A stretch of 64,000 nt of DNA from Chrysopilus asiliformis (Eukaryota > Arthropoda > Insecta > Diptera > Rhagionidae), in contig OZ035961.1 of the NCBI GenBank assembly GCA_964034945.1, positions 6,182,001 to 6,246,000 on the forward strand. Reading direction: 5' to 3'. A program made the position numbers and the translations under genes. This document shows, piece after piece, positions 36,475 through 49,142 of this stretch; the first letter of the stretch is position 1, and each line of letters begins with the position of its first letter. The notes beneath the pieces are model-generated. The model saw only the letters and a program-made list of their open reading frames with translations, was not told the origin of the DNA and searched no databases.

Positions 36475-36970
36475 CAGAAAATTTCTCGAAACCTATGCGC
36501 TTTTGGGAAAAAACGATTATAACAAGGTTCAAAGGTGCCGCTCCACATGAGAGTAAATACGCGAGTAACTCTCAAAAACTCTCGAGAGTTACTCGCAGGA
36601 GGTTGTCCATTTGAGAGTTAATTTCGGCGATTTTTCCATTTTCAAGACCAATATCTTGATTTTTTTGACATCTTGCTTTGGCGAGTTCTCGAGAGCTACT
36701 AGCGAAATTCAAACGCCGTTCATATCTGGCGAGCAACTCCCCGAGAGTTCAGTGGGTGCGTGTCGACTAGACAGTAGAATCACTTTTTACAGCTCGCAGA
36801 AACTAGCTCGCGAGTTTTTGTGAGTTTCTGCGAGCGACTTTCAAAGACTTGTCCATTTGCGAGTAGCTGCTATCGAGAGGTTCTCGCAGGCATTTACTCA
36901 CATGTGGAGCGGCACCTTAAAGGATACAAGTATAAAATTTTCTACATTTTCTACTTGAAATTTTGCGAAT
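36475..36970 (+). repeat. Family B fragment split by MITE E2
   Basis: CTCGAAACCTATGCGCTTTTGGGAAAAAA before the MITE and TATAAAATTTTCTACATTTT after it match 15855-15930 of family B copy 1. Confidence 0.6.
36532..36918. mobile_element. Palindrome-rich inverted-repeat MITE (family E), copy 2
   Basis: The ends AAGGTGCCGCTCCACATGAG and CTCACATGTGGAGCGGCACCTT form inverted repeats of about 25 bp. The interior matches the copy at 8014 closely, including TTGACATCTTGCTTTGGCGA and AGTGGGTGCGTGTCGACTAG. It is inserted in a family B fragment. Expected empty site: GGTTCAAAGGATACAAG. Confidence 0.82.
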
Positions 36971-39649
36971 TGGTTAAATTATCAAATTTTTTTAAATAAG
37001 TTTTTAGATTGTATACGGTTTTTTACGTTAAAACTGAGGTTTTTACGCGGAATAAGCAGTACTAGTCAGAATACTGCTTTCACAACCGTTTTTTTTTCAT
37101 TTGCTTCATTACTAGTCTTAAGCAGTATTCCTTAAACAACCTTTTTTTTTTATTTTGCTTTGAAAATCAGATTTTGAACAAACTTCAATATTAAACGATA
37201 GTTACTTTTTTGTATGTATAAAAATACAAAATAACCATTACCTGCGGTTTCTCTTTTACATACATATTTTATACATATTGTATATTTGCATTTTTATATA
37301 TTTTATAAAAATCTATACGTTCATATGACTGTTTGGTATACTTATCCCATAGTCTGACATATTCGTTAAAACTTTTTCGATTTAGTTTTGCAGAAATAGG
37401 CAGGTGACACAAGCAACCTCAGCAGAGTTTATTATTTATGAAGCTATGGAGCCATGGAGCCACACAGCATAAACATCGGTAGCCTTAAACGTCGACCGCG
37501 AATTTAAATATGCATAGACACCAAAAGTATACACATGTGTCGTGTGAAGTGACATATTTTTAGCCAATTTGAATTCATCACTTTCAGCGTATGAAAAGCT
37601 GAGCAAGGATCATCCCCAGCGAAGGGGGGATGAGGATCGGGACGGCGTATCAAAATGAGCACTACTTTAGGTAGCCAAGAGGCCAGAAATTACTGTGCTA
37701 CCAACCAAATTCTCCCTGGACAAGTAAACCCCATATTAACAGCGCCATCCCCTAGAAAACGTATTATACCTATCAAAAACCAAAATTTTAACCCCAAATT
37801 CAACGCCAGCTTCAAAACATTCGGTGTTTTTTTTCTCTCCTTTTTCCGCTTTTTTGTCCGGGAACTTTCTAGCGCCCTTGGAAGTTTTTGGGGATGGCTC
37901 GGTTCGAAATTATTTATTTATGTGAAGAGCACATACAGACCACACCAGTGGATTTACGGAGTACGAAAATGAAACTTAACTTTGCAGGCATATATTTTAG
38001 CGAACATGTATAGAACCATCCGGAAAGAACGTTGACATTAAACAGATTTTGTTTTTTTTTTTTGTTCATCCGTACAGTTTTTTATCATTTATGATTTATG
38101 AGGTAGATGAAAGACGAATTTCTACTTCACATTTTCTTCAATATCATCAGTGTTGAAAGTGTGTTGGCAGACGGGTGTCTCAAGTAGTTGAAAAGTTAAA
38201 AGTGTCAGAATTTAAAATTCGTCACTTGATTGCTTTTATTGTTTAAGAGTAAACTGTCACAACCCACGCGCATCAGATCGTTCTTTATAATTTTTGGTTT
38301 TTCACTACATTTCGAAAGGCAAAATGAACCATTTTTTTTATGAAAACGATCCCCTCTAATTAAAAAAATTTAGAGAACACAAAAATTGTTGATTTTCGCA
38401 CAGGCATAGCTGATTTAAATACGGATGCATGATATATTGATCACGAACGTGTTAAATAGTGCACCAATCCGCCCCCAGGCGGTGTCGAGTGAAAGCTTAA
38501 ATCGGAAATGATTCAATACAAATAGTAAAAATTGCTCTGGCTGACCGAGCAATTTTTGAATTTCCATATAATTTTCATGTGGCTTGGGACAATCGGGGTA
38601 TTAGTACTCAACTCGAGTTCTTGTGCCTCGTACACACCGGACTTCATGAATAGTTCGCAGAGACGTCCTGCTGTGGTAAAATCAACTAAGGTTCGTAGTT
38701 GATTTCACAAATGAGTTTCTCTCCGTGCGATATTACCACTTCGCCAAATTGGTAGGTATTCCGATTTTCTACATGAATATGTAAAAGAATATCAATATCA
38801 CAAACATTTTCAATGTTTTCCCTTTAAAATAATTTACGACAATCTTTTTTTTATATTTTTTTTATGGCAAAACCAAAACAATTTTATGTATTGAATTTGT
38901 ACACTGAATTTTAGGTAACGTTTTCATTTTATTTCATTCACAAAAGGGCGGTTTAGCCAAAGGATTCAACGAGTATTTAAATTATAAAATATGTATATAA
39001 AAAGCACAAAACTAGAAGGCTGAAAAAATGGGGCGGGGGACGAAAAACGAAAAAAACCCTCATCGTTCATAACTATTCAAATAAAACTGTTGTTTTTCCG
39101 GTTCTATGCCGGAGTCGAAATAATTTAACAACAACGTAAAAAAAACAAATTTAAAAAATATTTTTTTTTTTTACTATTACAAATGGTATGAAACTGAATT
39201 CCGTATGTTTTTTTTTAAATCCTGTGAATCTCCTGAATAAACATATTTTAACAGTACAAACCAAACCGAGGGAAAAAAAATCCTATCTGGTTTGTATCCA
39301 TCTACAATTCGTATAATATAAATTTTTAATGCATAACTGAATGCTTATTATTGTTGATCATGGACGTGTAAAAACGATGTAGATTTCCCAACCGAATTAG
39401 TAAAATTTTTATACACAAAAATACGCTTGAATTTTTAAATTTATGTGAAATTTTTGCATTAATCAAACAAACTTATAGCACATCTCTTTATTTTGCCTGT
39501 TTTGATTAATTTTGGATTTATTATTTTAAAGTTATTTGTTCAGTTGAAAAAATATGATGCGCTTTTGAACATTAAATGCATCCGAAAAACAACAGCAATA
39601 AATTAATAACATTTATACAAATATGTATATGAAAGAGTTGTTTTTATAT
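36971..39649. other. No recognisable element; one GC-richer unique patch
   Basis: 37420-37970 is less AT-biased than its surroundings. It contains a 105-codon frame (37655-37972, ATG-started) that I do not recognise, ending in a Phe/Leu-rich half. No signal peptide, domain or splice context can be argued. A short hairpin lies at 38532-38559 (AAAATTGCTC...GAGCAATTTT). The rest is AT-rich. Confidence 0.35.
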
Positions 39650-40075
39650 AATGAAACTGGGAGGGGGTTGAAGCAGGGGGGAGGGGGGGTATATTTTTTT
39701 AAATTTTGGATTTTCTTAGACTGATACCAAAAATAACATTTTTAAAAATTTTGTTTGTCTGTCTGAATGCTTTTTCCGGCATCACATGAAAACCACCCAA
39801 CCGATTTCGACGAAACTTTGCACACAGGTAAAGTTACTTGCATAACAAAGGTTAGGATACTTTTTATTGACCTCCCCTCTCTCCTTCGACGCCCCTTCCC
39901 CTGATAACGTTTGAAGCGTTCAACCGATTGGTATGCGGTTTTCACAATTACAGAAGTTATTCCTCAGGAAAAATTTTCGCCTACTAATATCTACCACTTC
40001 CTTCTATGAACCCCTCTCCTGCCATCTTCTACAATTCAGAAGGCATTTGAATCCAGGTTTTTGCGTTGGAGAGGC
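39650..40075 (-). repeat. Family C, copy 2 (reverse)
   Basis: Read on the minus strand: CCAATCGGTTGAACGCTTCAAACGTTATCAGGGGAAGGGGCG, GGTCAATAAAAAGTATCCT, GCAAAGTTTCGTCGAAATCGGTTGGG, then CAGACAGACAAAC. This is the order of the copy at 27780. Confidence 0.65.
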
Positions 40076-42007
40076 CATCCATCAGCGACATTTTTTTTGC
40101 ACTCAATTTTAATCTTTTATCGTGTAATCAAAATGATGAAAATTAAAAAAAAAAACTTACATGAGCAATTCACATGAGTGCCAACAAAAACTCCCTTTTT
40201 CAGGTATCGTACACACACTTTGAATTGGCACAGCATTTATAGAACGTCGATAAACGAAGGCACACAAAAACACAAAGCTGAGGTTGCCAGTGAGAACTAT
40301 TTAGGGCTGTTTTAATTTCACGTGTGAGTCCCAGGGGTTCACTCGACTAATTTAAGGGTAACGATCGCTTTTTAGTGATTTATGTAAGTCTTTTTACAAT
40401 CATTTTAAAATGACATCAAATTCAAAATTTGGGTATGTGTATTTGTAAAAACGGTAAGAAGGTGTTTTTTTCTATTTGAACTTATCTTTTCTTCGGTCCC
40501 CTTCCCCTCTTCCCCACACACATTTATATATTTCAAGATTTCATAATTAAGACAACAAATTTAATTGATTTTTTGGCTCTTAAAATTTTCAATATACATC
40601 ATTCCAAGTGAAATTTTTTTCCTGGTAATATTGTTTGCTCTCGAAATAAAGGTTTTAATGACTTGCCCTTATTTCGTAGCTTTTAATGTGATTTTCTACG
40701 CACAAAAAGCCCTAAGGAATTTTTGATTTATATTCTTTTTATACAGTTTTTTTCCCTTGTTAGGTTTTTTGCTCGCCGTGTAATTTTTCTGTGTTTAATT
40801 TCGAAACGGTCAACAAGCCCGAAGCAATAATATAAAGGACGCGTATTACAGAATAAATACAGATCCAATACGGACAAAAAGATAAATTATTTTTGATCTT
40901 TTATGCAGATTAGGAAATTGTTTGTTATCACTTTGGATTATTGATTCTTATTTCAATGTTTTGCCGCGGCAAAATACAAAAGTATCACTTGAGTGTTGTT
41001 TTATTTTTGTATATCCATCTTAGTGCTATACAATCCATAAAAAATTTATAAAAGTTTTGTGTTATTCCTTTAGGTGCTAGCAGTATATCCATATTATAAT
41101 TTTTTCCCAGTTTTTTTTTTATTTTGTTTTTTAGATTTTGTATTTTTTCCAGTTTTTTTTTCTCGGATAACCCTCAAGAAGGGATTGAAGAAGCTTATTG
41201 AAGAAATTCAGTCTTTTGGGAGATAATACACTGAAGTGGAACACAAAATCTATATCAACACTAAATTATATGAAAGAAATCTACCTTGTATATATCTATG
41301 TATCGATCAAATATGTATATAGACGTGTATACATATTATCTTTTTCAATTTATTTTCCAATTTATTTCTTCTGTGTTTCCCTTTATGATTGAATTCCTTT
41401 TTATATTGATCATATGTAGAAAAGTTTTTGAACATCAAAGGAATTTATTATTTCACAGTTTTCCCAAATGGAAGTCTTTAAAAATGCATATTATGTACAT
41501 GTGGCGTCAAAACAGCTTTGACAGTTCAAAATTTATTTTCTTTCTTGTATCCATATCTGTATATATTAATATAAATCAGTTTAAATTTTTTATGCCCAAG
41601 CTTCTTGTATCACTTGCTTTATATTAATGATTTGTAACCATTGTATATTCTACTAGATCAAGATTAGCTAAAATCTTTATAACCTATATTATCTTCCGTG
41701 TACATCTCTAAAGGTTTTCTTTTCTAAATTCGTCTTACTCATATTTTGGGAATATATAATACTGGTTTCTACTTTCAGAATTGTATAAATCAATATTTCT
41801 CATAGTTACAGAAAAACTCGGTTCTGTAAAAATTTAAAAAAAATAAAATTCGACAAATTAATGTGACTAAATTAAATTCCACATATACGGATTTATTTAG
41901 CGGATGCAGCAATTTGATTTAGTAATAAATTAGAAACATTCTCAAATGAGGAGAAAACCCGTCACTTTGACTTCTTTCACAGTATATACAGTAGAAAACT
42001 TTGAATA
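40076..42007. other. AT-rich, nothing recognised
   Basis: The frames at 41198-41627 are Tyr/Ile/Phe-rich strings expected of such DNA. No element ends or RNA genes. Confidence 0.45.
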
Positions 42008-42484
42008 AAGCGGCGTTTAGACACGGCAAGTTACTTGCGGCAAGTAAAGAGAGGCAAGTAGTTTGCTTAGTTTACACGTCGCAAGTAAATTACTTCAAGT
42101 AGAATGACAGCCGAACGAAAACATAACCTAAAATTTTCTGAGAAAAAATATTACGACACTTTTTTGTAGAAAAATTTGCGAAAAATTTGTGAATGCCGTC
42201 AAGTTTTTTATACCCTTGTTATTTTTTCCTTAAAAGGTTACGTCGTCCTCTGGCAAAGCAACAAATAAAATGAACCGAAACACACACACATAAAACCACC
42301 TCTTGTGTACACGGTTCCATGTTCTTGTATTGGTTTTTACTTGCCACAAAAATAGAATGGCTTTCTATTATTTTCGAGAGAGCGGCAAGTATTCTCACAC
42401 ATATGCGAGCGTCGCACACTAGGTCAAATCGCGTGTATTTACGTCTACTTGCCGCAAGTTACTTGTCTCGTCTAAACCGAGCTT
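42008..42484. mobile_element. Inverted-repeat element with GCAAGTAACTTGC subterminal words, 477 bp
   Basis: The left end AAGCGGCGTTTAGACACGGCAAGTTACTTGCGGCAAGTA is mirrored by TACTTGCCGCAAGTTACTTGTCTCGTCTAAACCGAGCTT at the right, with about 7 mismatches in 40. TA lies outside both ends (42006-42007 and 42485-42486). The subterminal palindromes CAAGT(A/T)ACTTG repeat on both sides, a layout like that of family E. No transposase. Confidence 0.75.
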
Positions 42485-42654
42485 TATGGCCTCTCGGAGA
42501 GAAGAAAATCTCTTATTTCAATTTTACAGCGTTGCCAGAATCAAGTCTTAGTTTATTTTTGCATCGTAAAAAACACAAATGAAAAAGTAAATATCAGCAA
42601 CATAAAAATATCTATATTGCGTGATTTAAACTTACAGACTAAATTATTTTAGTG

Positions 42655-42990
42655 TAAATATTCCTTAAATGTTAAAAAAGTTTTGAAATGCAATGCTTTC
42701 GAAAGGACCGGACGCTGAGTTTGAGTTAGGAATTTGCAATTTGATATGGGAGGGTTTCTCAAAAACAAATAAAGGCCTTGATGAGCAAAATTGGTTCCCA
42801 TCCCCCTCCCCACATCCCCATTCCCCTCCCCCCTTCCCAATTCAAATGAAGACATTTTTTAAGTTCTTGTTTCTGAAAACGTTGCCTCAGATCGACAAAA
42901 TTTTGACGCAAAACGTGTTTAGAATACAATTTTAAATAACTCTTCCATACATCGAAACTCAGTATGACCAGTATTTTTCCCATTTCCTGC
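42655..42990 (-). repeat. Family A copy (reverse), diverged
   Basis: On the minus strand it shows GAGTTTCGATGTATGGAAGAGTTATTTAAAATTGTATTCTAAACAC, GTTTTCAGAAACAAGAACTT, a GGGGAGGGGAATGGGG block, CCAATTTTGCTCATCAAGG and TTGCAAATTCCTAAC. This is the family A order with the C/T-rich tract expanded (42797-42836). Confidence 0.55.
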
Positions 42991-43024
42991 ACTAACAGCA
43001 AATCTGCGTACAAGAAGCGTAACT

Positions 43025-43505
43025 CTTGGACCACAATGAACGCAACCAAGCCGCAACCAACACGCATCCAAATGTCACTTACGAGTTTATTTTACAGAAA
43101 TGCTTTTGAGTGAGTACAGTGAACGCATTGAACGCAACCATCGACGCAAAAGTTGCCAAACTTTGAACTTTAACGCAACAGTTCATAAAGTGAGGTTGGG
43201 GAAACGTCGTTCGAGGCGTTGACAGTTCATAAAGTGAGGTTGGGGAAATGTCGTTCGAGGAAAAATTGATAGCCTTAGTGCAATAACATACAAATAACAA
43301 AGATAAAGACCAACAAAGTAAATTATCGTTACAAAATTATCAATTTTTTTATATTTTTCTACTTTAGTTCAGTTTTAATTTTTCTGTGTTTGTCTCACAA
43401 CGCAGCAGACGACGCTTCTATTCTGCTCAACGGCTCCTGAACTGCGTTGCGTGACAGTTCGAAGCGTCCTTAGTTGCGGCTTGGTTGCGTTCATTGTGCT
43501 CCAAG
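43025..43505. mobile_element. Inverted-repeat element, 481 bp, ~36-bp ends
   Basis: CTTGGACCACAATGAACGCA (continuing ACCAAGCCGCAACCAA) at the left is mirrored by TTAGTTGCGGCTTGGTTGCG...TGTGCTCCAAG at the right, with two mismatches in about 36. Inside, a 39-bp block (ACAGTTCATAAAGTGAGGTT...GTCGTTCGAGG) is directly duplicated at 43178 and 43222. The duplication outside the ends is unclear. No coding capacity. Confidence 0.78.
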
Positions 43506-45765
43506 GGTAAGAAGTGGCGAGAACGACATACTGATTAATAATGTGTCTGCCAAGCCACAATAGCTTTAATGAGGAAATCGGTAATCGACGGATCGTCAAT
43601 ATTCGCTTCGTAGAAATCATGCAGCGATAGAGCGGCATTTGACGGTTATCGGGTCGATACAGTGATTAGCTTTGGAACCTGATTGTCAGTTTCACTTTGA
43701 AGAAGCGTGTAATGGGAACAGTATCGACACGGTGATCCTTATACCATTCCAAACGGCAACAAAAAATTTGCAACTTTGTAATGTCTGACTGTTATTGTTT
43801 ATGTGTAATATGAAATTTGTGCATGAAATATCCCAAAAACTAACAAGAAAATTTAATTTTGTTCAATTTATCTACTACATAACTAACTCTATTTCAGTAG
43901 CCCACTTTACTTTTTTGATTACTCTGTTAGTTATAAAATGAATGTAACTGTAAATATTTTCCATTGACATAGGACAAAGTATAGAGTGAGAAAATTTCAT
44001 CAAATATTTTTGTCGTGTGAAAATAAGCTTTTCAGGGCTAAGTAACTTTACCGTAATTAAGTTTAAACTGAGACAAATAAACAAGTTATTTGCATACATT
44101 TGAAACAGCAGGAAAATAATTCAATTTCAGCAAAACAATTTACATAATCCACTTAAAACTTTCCATATAGATGTAAATAATGTTCAAATCTACAAAAAGA
44201 AAAAAAAAAACAAAAATGTGAAACGAAAAAAAAATATTCAAGATCGGAACAAATAAAAATTTTGTTTTCCTTGTTATTCTCAAAGAATTCTTTCACTCCT
44301 CGCATACACAAATTGTTGTTTAGACACCATCCTGGAACACATAACTTTTGCAATATACACACCTTATTTTGCACCCAAAAAAGACATTCGTTGAAGGTGT
44401 CCCCGAGGCTCATCGTGTATATATGTTTGTGTATATGTCATCCTTAGCAGATACTATTTAGCAAATGGTTCCCAATTTCTAACAAGCATTGAAATTTGAA
44501 AAAAAAAAAAAAATTCTTAATATTTTCTATTCCATTTTTTCTCGAACCAGCAGCAACCACTTAAGTTGTTTCGTTCGCCTGCATTTTGACACCAAAAGGA
44601 CAAAATTAAGAACTTTGGACGGTGGAATGAGAAACAGGGAGAGTAGAGTGAGTAAAAGTGGAAAAAAAAACTTTTGATTTATGTTACACAATTGTTTCGT
44701 ATGCTTAAGTAAAACTTTTCCCGGGAATTCAAACAATCAGCAAAGTATTTACTTTCTTAATTACATACAAAGGTGCACAGTATACTTATTTGAAATTTAA
44801 AACGTTAGAAAAGTGCTCGGTAAAGTTTTTAATGTATGTATATTAAGCTAAATATGCTATACATACCTATTCATAATATACATATTTTACATACAGACAC
44901 ACATACATACATGTATATAATATATATATAATTTATACAATATTACAATTTTCAACATTTTCACATTTATGGTGTTTTTTTACCACCCCTTATATATTAT
45001 TGTCTCCCATTCTAACCATCGTCAATTGGTGTATGAAGATGGAAAAATATTGTTATGAGTCTTATCTGTTCGGTGGTATAGTAGTAAAAGTGCCACTTTT
45101 TAACAGAAAGATTACAACATGAACGGGAAAGTTTTCCAATGGATGGCACGTAGAAACGAAATGACATTTAAACTTTGAGGACAATTCTATTTGCCGCATT
45201 AACATAAGACATGATTTTCATTAGCGACAATAGACCGAAATTTTACAAAAAAAAAATTGTTTTTTTGAAATGTTTTCGAATATGAATTTCCTACAAAGTT
45301 TCTTATTTTTCCAAAGTTGAAAAATATGTAAAGATGAATATATCTTAAGTAATTCTTTTCACTGAGCCACTTACTAAATTGAGTGGTAAATACTCGTCCT
45401 TGTTTTGTGGCCTAATGAATTTTTCTCAGATTTTTCTCAGATTTTTCTACGTTTGACTAATTTGGAAAAAAAAACCTACTCTCTTCGAATCTGTAGGATA
45501 GAGTTTGATTTGTTACGAATATTTTAAGGTTTTTTATATATTTTTTTATTTCACTAGAATGTCGAACCGTCGTTGTCGAGTTATACTATTTCCCAAGTGG
45601 ACAAATCCGTGGAAATCTGCGATAGCCTAACAGTGATTTCTGCATGAAACTTCTAAAAAAAATTTCTATCGCATGCTATGAATTTTATACGGAAATCAGA
45701 TATGAAATGTTTCATACAAAATCAGTCACAAATAAAAAGCTGAATGATGTGAATCTTTGTTTAAT
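43506..45765. other. Mostly AT-rich, nothing recognised
   Basis: 43500-43760 is GC-richer and unique, without a recognisable product. 44840-44960 is a run of ACATACATAC/TATATA words. A pol III A-box-like word lies at 45074. No credible genes. Confidence 0.45.
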
Positions 45766-46369
45766 TTAAAATTTGGTTTCGCCGGGTCTGGTATCGAAGA
45801 AGTGGTTGAGCCAGTTTTTAAGGTCCTCTTCATTGTCGATGGTAACGCCCCTCATATGGTTCGACAGGGAGCGGAAAAGATGGTAATCCGTCGGTGCAAG
45901 TCCGGAGAATACAGTGGATGCTGAAGGACCTCCCATTCGAGCTCTTGGAGTGCGGCTTTGACGACTTGTGCAACATGGGGCCGTCATGAAGGAGTATGGT
46001 TTGGCCTTGTCGATGGGGTCTTTTCAGTCGAATAGCCTCTTTCACGCGGTGTAGCTGGGCTATGTAGAGCTCTTTGTTGACCGTGGCATTCCTTTCGAGC
46101 ATTTGCCTACCGTCCTCCTTCAAAAGTGCTTTGAGACGCTCTTCGTCGAATTCAAAAGGTCTTCCGCTGCGGGGCGTGTCGTCGACGTCAAAATCGCCAT
46201 ATTTGAACTTTGCAAACTATTTCCGTGATGTAGACTCGCCTATGACACCTTCTCCGTATACGTTGCAAATGTCCCGGGTTGCTTCAGCAGCTTTTTGGCC
46301 TCGTTGAAAAGCGAAGAAGAGCAGGTGTCGAAAATGCTGATTTTTACCTCCTAGATATTCCATTTCCAT
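45766..46369 (-). pseudogene. Mariner transposase relic (mariner 4), reverse
   Basis: Reading leftward from ATG at 46369, the N-terminus contains FAFQRGQKAAEATRDICN and FAKFKYGDFDVDD, typical of the cecropia-like mariner N-terminal domain, but with an in-frame stop where the conserved WFAKF tryptophan should be (about 46225). After about 46110 a deletion has removed the segment with the first catalytic aspartate. The second-aspartate region (ILLHDG, about 46000) is followed by a frameshift. The third (LAPTDYHLFRSL, about 45875-45900) is in the next frame, and the remnant ends at about 45766. Inverted repeats could not be identified. Inactive. Confidence 0.85.
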
Positions 46370-46545
46370 AAAATATTATGACATAGTGGATATGAAATTT
46401 GCAATGAAAAACTTCATAAGGTAAGTAAATATTTTATAACATGAATTATTTAATTGCTGTTCGTGGAAAACTCATTACGCAATTTGACCTTTTGATACAA
46501 CTCTGAAAAAAAGATCATCGTCACAGTAATTTTCAACATTTCGAA
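46370..46545. other. Spacer between mariner relic and satellite
   Basis: AT-rich, nothing recognised. Confidence 0.5.
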
Positions 46546-46757
46546 CCCTCCCCCTCTCCCCCTCTCCCCCTCTCCCACTCACCCTCTCCCCCTCTCCCCC
46601 TCTCCCCCTATCCCCCTCTCCCCCTATCCCCCTCTCCCTCTCTCCCCCTCTCCCCCTCTCCCCATCTCCCACTCTCCCCCTCTCCCCCTCTCCCCCTCTC
46701 CCCCTCTCCCCCTCTCCCCCTCTCCCCCTCTCCCCATCTCCCACTCTCCCCCTTCCC
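46546..46757. repeat. (TCTCCCCC)n octamer minisatellite, ~26 units
   Basis: The 8-bp period is almost unbroken, with scattered single-base variants (TATCCCCC, TCTCCCTC, CATCTCCCA). The strand asymmetry is complete: no G in over 200 bases. The long Gly/Glu/Arg frames on the minus strand (46475-46880) are translations of this satellite and not genes. Confidence 0.95.
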
Positions 46758-48836
46758 ACATTCAACAACCACCCCTCTTCGATACGCTTTTTCGCGATGT
46801 TTCCGCGTTACGCTATTGCACGCCCCTCTTAAAAGTGTGACGTATTTTTTGGATAGCCCCTTTGATAGAAAATGATGCATAAAGCTTGCTCTATAAATTA
46901 ATTTTAAATTTAATTAAGTCGCCCATGACTGCACAAACCTGAAAAGGAATACGTCTTTTCATGTCCGCATATTTACCGCCATTCAAGTACATATAATAGG
47001 ACTAAAAATTTAAATATGAAAAACTTTTTATCTCGTCTTTTGAAACAATTTATTTATGTAGATTATCACTGGTCGCATGCAAAAGGAACCAAAGTGAAAG
47101 GGAATTATGGATAATAAGAAGGTAGACAAGAAGATAAAAAAAATGGAATATCCGGGAAGACGATACTAGGAAAACACAACAATATAAACTTATTCATTGA
47201 TATTTCTGAAAAGTCAGAATAAGGTAAATTTCACTGTACAAAGATATAATATTTAATACACATCGTTGTATGACTGAAAGTAGTAAAAGGTGATTGCTAT
47301 ATTCATATCGTTGATACTCGAATAATGTTCCACAACAGGTCCCCAGGTCATATTCAAACATCGAATATTATCCCATTGGCAATGATATGACTTCAATAAT
47401 CTTTTATATAGTACGTATAAGTACGTAGAAAATCATCAAGATCGGTTTCAGTATCAGTTCTGTTAGCAGTTTTTTTTTTAAGTTTTTAGCATAGAGAAAG
47501 GGAGTCGTAGTGGTATAGTATAGGCTTATTTCAAAAACGTTGGTAAACTTTTATCTATGGTAAAATGTATTCGAAGAAGAACGAATGACTTTGAACGACT
47601 CGAAACGACTGAACGAAGCACAAAATATTTTAATGCAAAATAAATTAGGGTATAAGTCCACAACAAAATTCTGAGGCAAATTGCTTCTTTATTTGAGTAT
47701 CGGATATCATGCTTTATAGTATCTTTATGTATATGAGATTCTTGGTTAGGACTAAAATTTGTATTCAATTCACGTTTTTGATAACATACATATCTTTGCT
47801 CTATCTATAAATACTAATTTTTTTAGATTTTTTTTTTCGAGACAATTTCCAATTCTTTTTTTTCGTATGACATCAACTTGCGTTCCAGTTAAGCGGCCAA
47901 CAGCCAAAACGGGGAAAAAAATACGAAAGCTGAAAACTGTGAAAATTCAACGGCCATATAAAAGTACAGGAGGCAGGAAAAAAGTTTTTCCGCATTTTTT
48001 TTCCACTCAGATTTCCATTTTTTAAGTTTATTTTATGATACAGTAAATAGGAGAATATATTTATGCATCACAAAAAACTACCCCACATGAGCACGGCGAC
48101 AAAAAAAAAGCCCACAGAGTGGAAAAGAGCACGGAACACACAGGGCAAATATAAGTTGGAAAAAATATATATAAATATTTCTTATATTTGTTGACATAAT
48201 AAAGATATACCAGTATGATAATTTTTTTTATATTTATTGTGATTTATAAGAAAGTATTAAAGTTTCGTTTTTCCAACTTTCTTCATTTCTAATCTTTTGA
48301 CCTATCTCTTTTATTGTATCTATTCCTATCTAACATTTGTTATTATAATTTTCGTCCTTATGCCAGAAAACTTCTCGATTTTACTATCAAAAAAAAATTA
48401 TTACGAAATAATGAAAGACAAACTACATTCATATTTGAATCATTGCCTTTAACTGCAAATTGAATTAGATTTATGTAACTGATTACGAATTAATGTTAAG
48501 GAAGATTAATTTCATGAATATGAATGTTAATTAACAAATCTGGTTGAATATGATTATGAGAAATTTTAATATAATTTTAACTTGAACTTAATTATTTTTG
48601 TAATGAGCAAACGTTTTAAGTGAAAGTCGAATAAGTAAATTGAATTTAAAATTTTCTACGTAGGTACCTACTATAATACCCCGAATTAAATACCCCGAAT
48701 TTGAATTCGGCTTGATTTTGGCCAAAGCCGAATGTTTGGCCGAATGTGACCGAAGCCAATTAATCGTCTGGACTCTAGTTATTTCAAAGATTAGGTAAAT
48801 TAGGATAAGAATCCAAGAACAAATTTTGGGCCCTTT
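46758..48836. other. Nothing recognised
   Basis: Unique AT-rich sequence. An A-box-like word (GTAGTGGTATAGTATAGG) lies at 47508, without a B box. GCCGAAT words cluster at 48690-48760. Confidence 0.45.
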
Positions 48837-48904
48837 TAGCCGACGATATAACTTTTGAAATGTATGGAAAACACTGTTGTGTCATGAATTTATGGGCCCT
48901 TTAA

Positions 48905-49142
48905 GAGAGAAATTGTGCTAAGACCATTTGGTATAATTTTCCAGAAGAGCAATAAAAACCTTGTTAAATCATTTTAATTTTCATTTAAAGAAAACAGAGT
49001 CTCATTTAAAGAAAACTGAGCCCAATTTAATTCTCATTTAAAGAAAACTCAGTGTTATTGAAAGAAAATTAAAACGATTTTACAAGGTTTTTATTGCTCT
49101 TCTGGCAAATTTGGTATAATGGACTTAGCACAATTTCACTCT
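48905..49142. repeat. Foldback: ~85-bp inverted arms around a short tandem
   Basis: The left arm, from GAGAGAAATTGTGCTAAGACC through CCAGAAGAGCAATAAAAACC to TTTTAATTTTC, is mirrored by the right arm ending GGACTTAGCACAATTTCACTC. The centre carries three direct copies of CATTTAAAGAAAAC(A/T)(G/C)AG. TTAGCCGACGATAT occurs on both sides (48839 and 49143), but 50 bp off on the left. Confidence 0.7.

Noticed and set aside
45073..45120. Candidate tRNA gene
   Set aside because: Only an A-box-like word. No T-arm and no acceptor stem.
46475..46880. Gly/Glu/Arg-rich repeat proteins on the minus strand
   Set aside because: Pure translation of the TCTCCCCC satellite in two frames.
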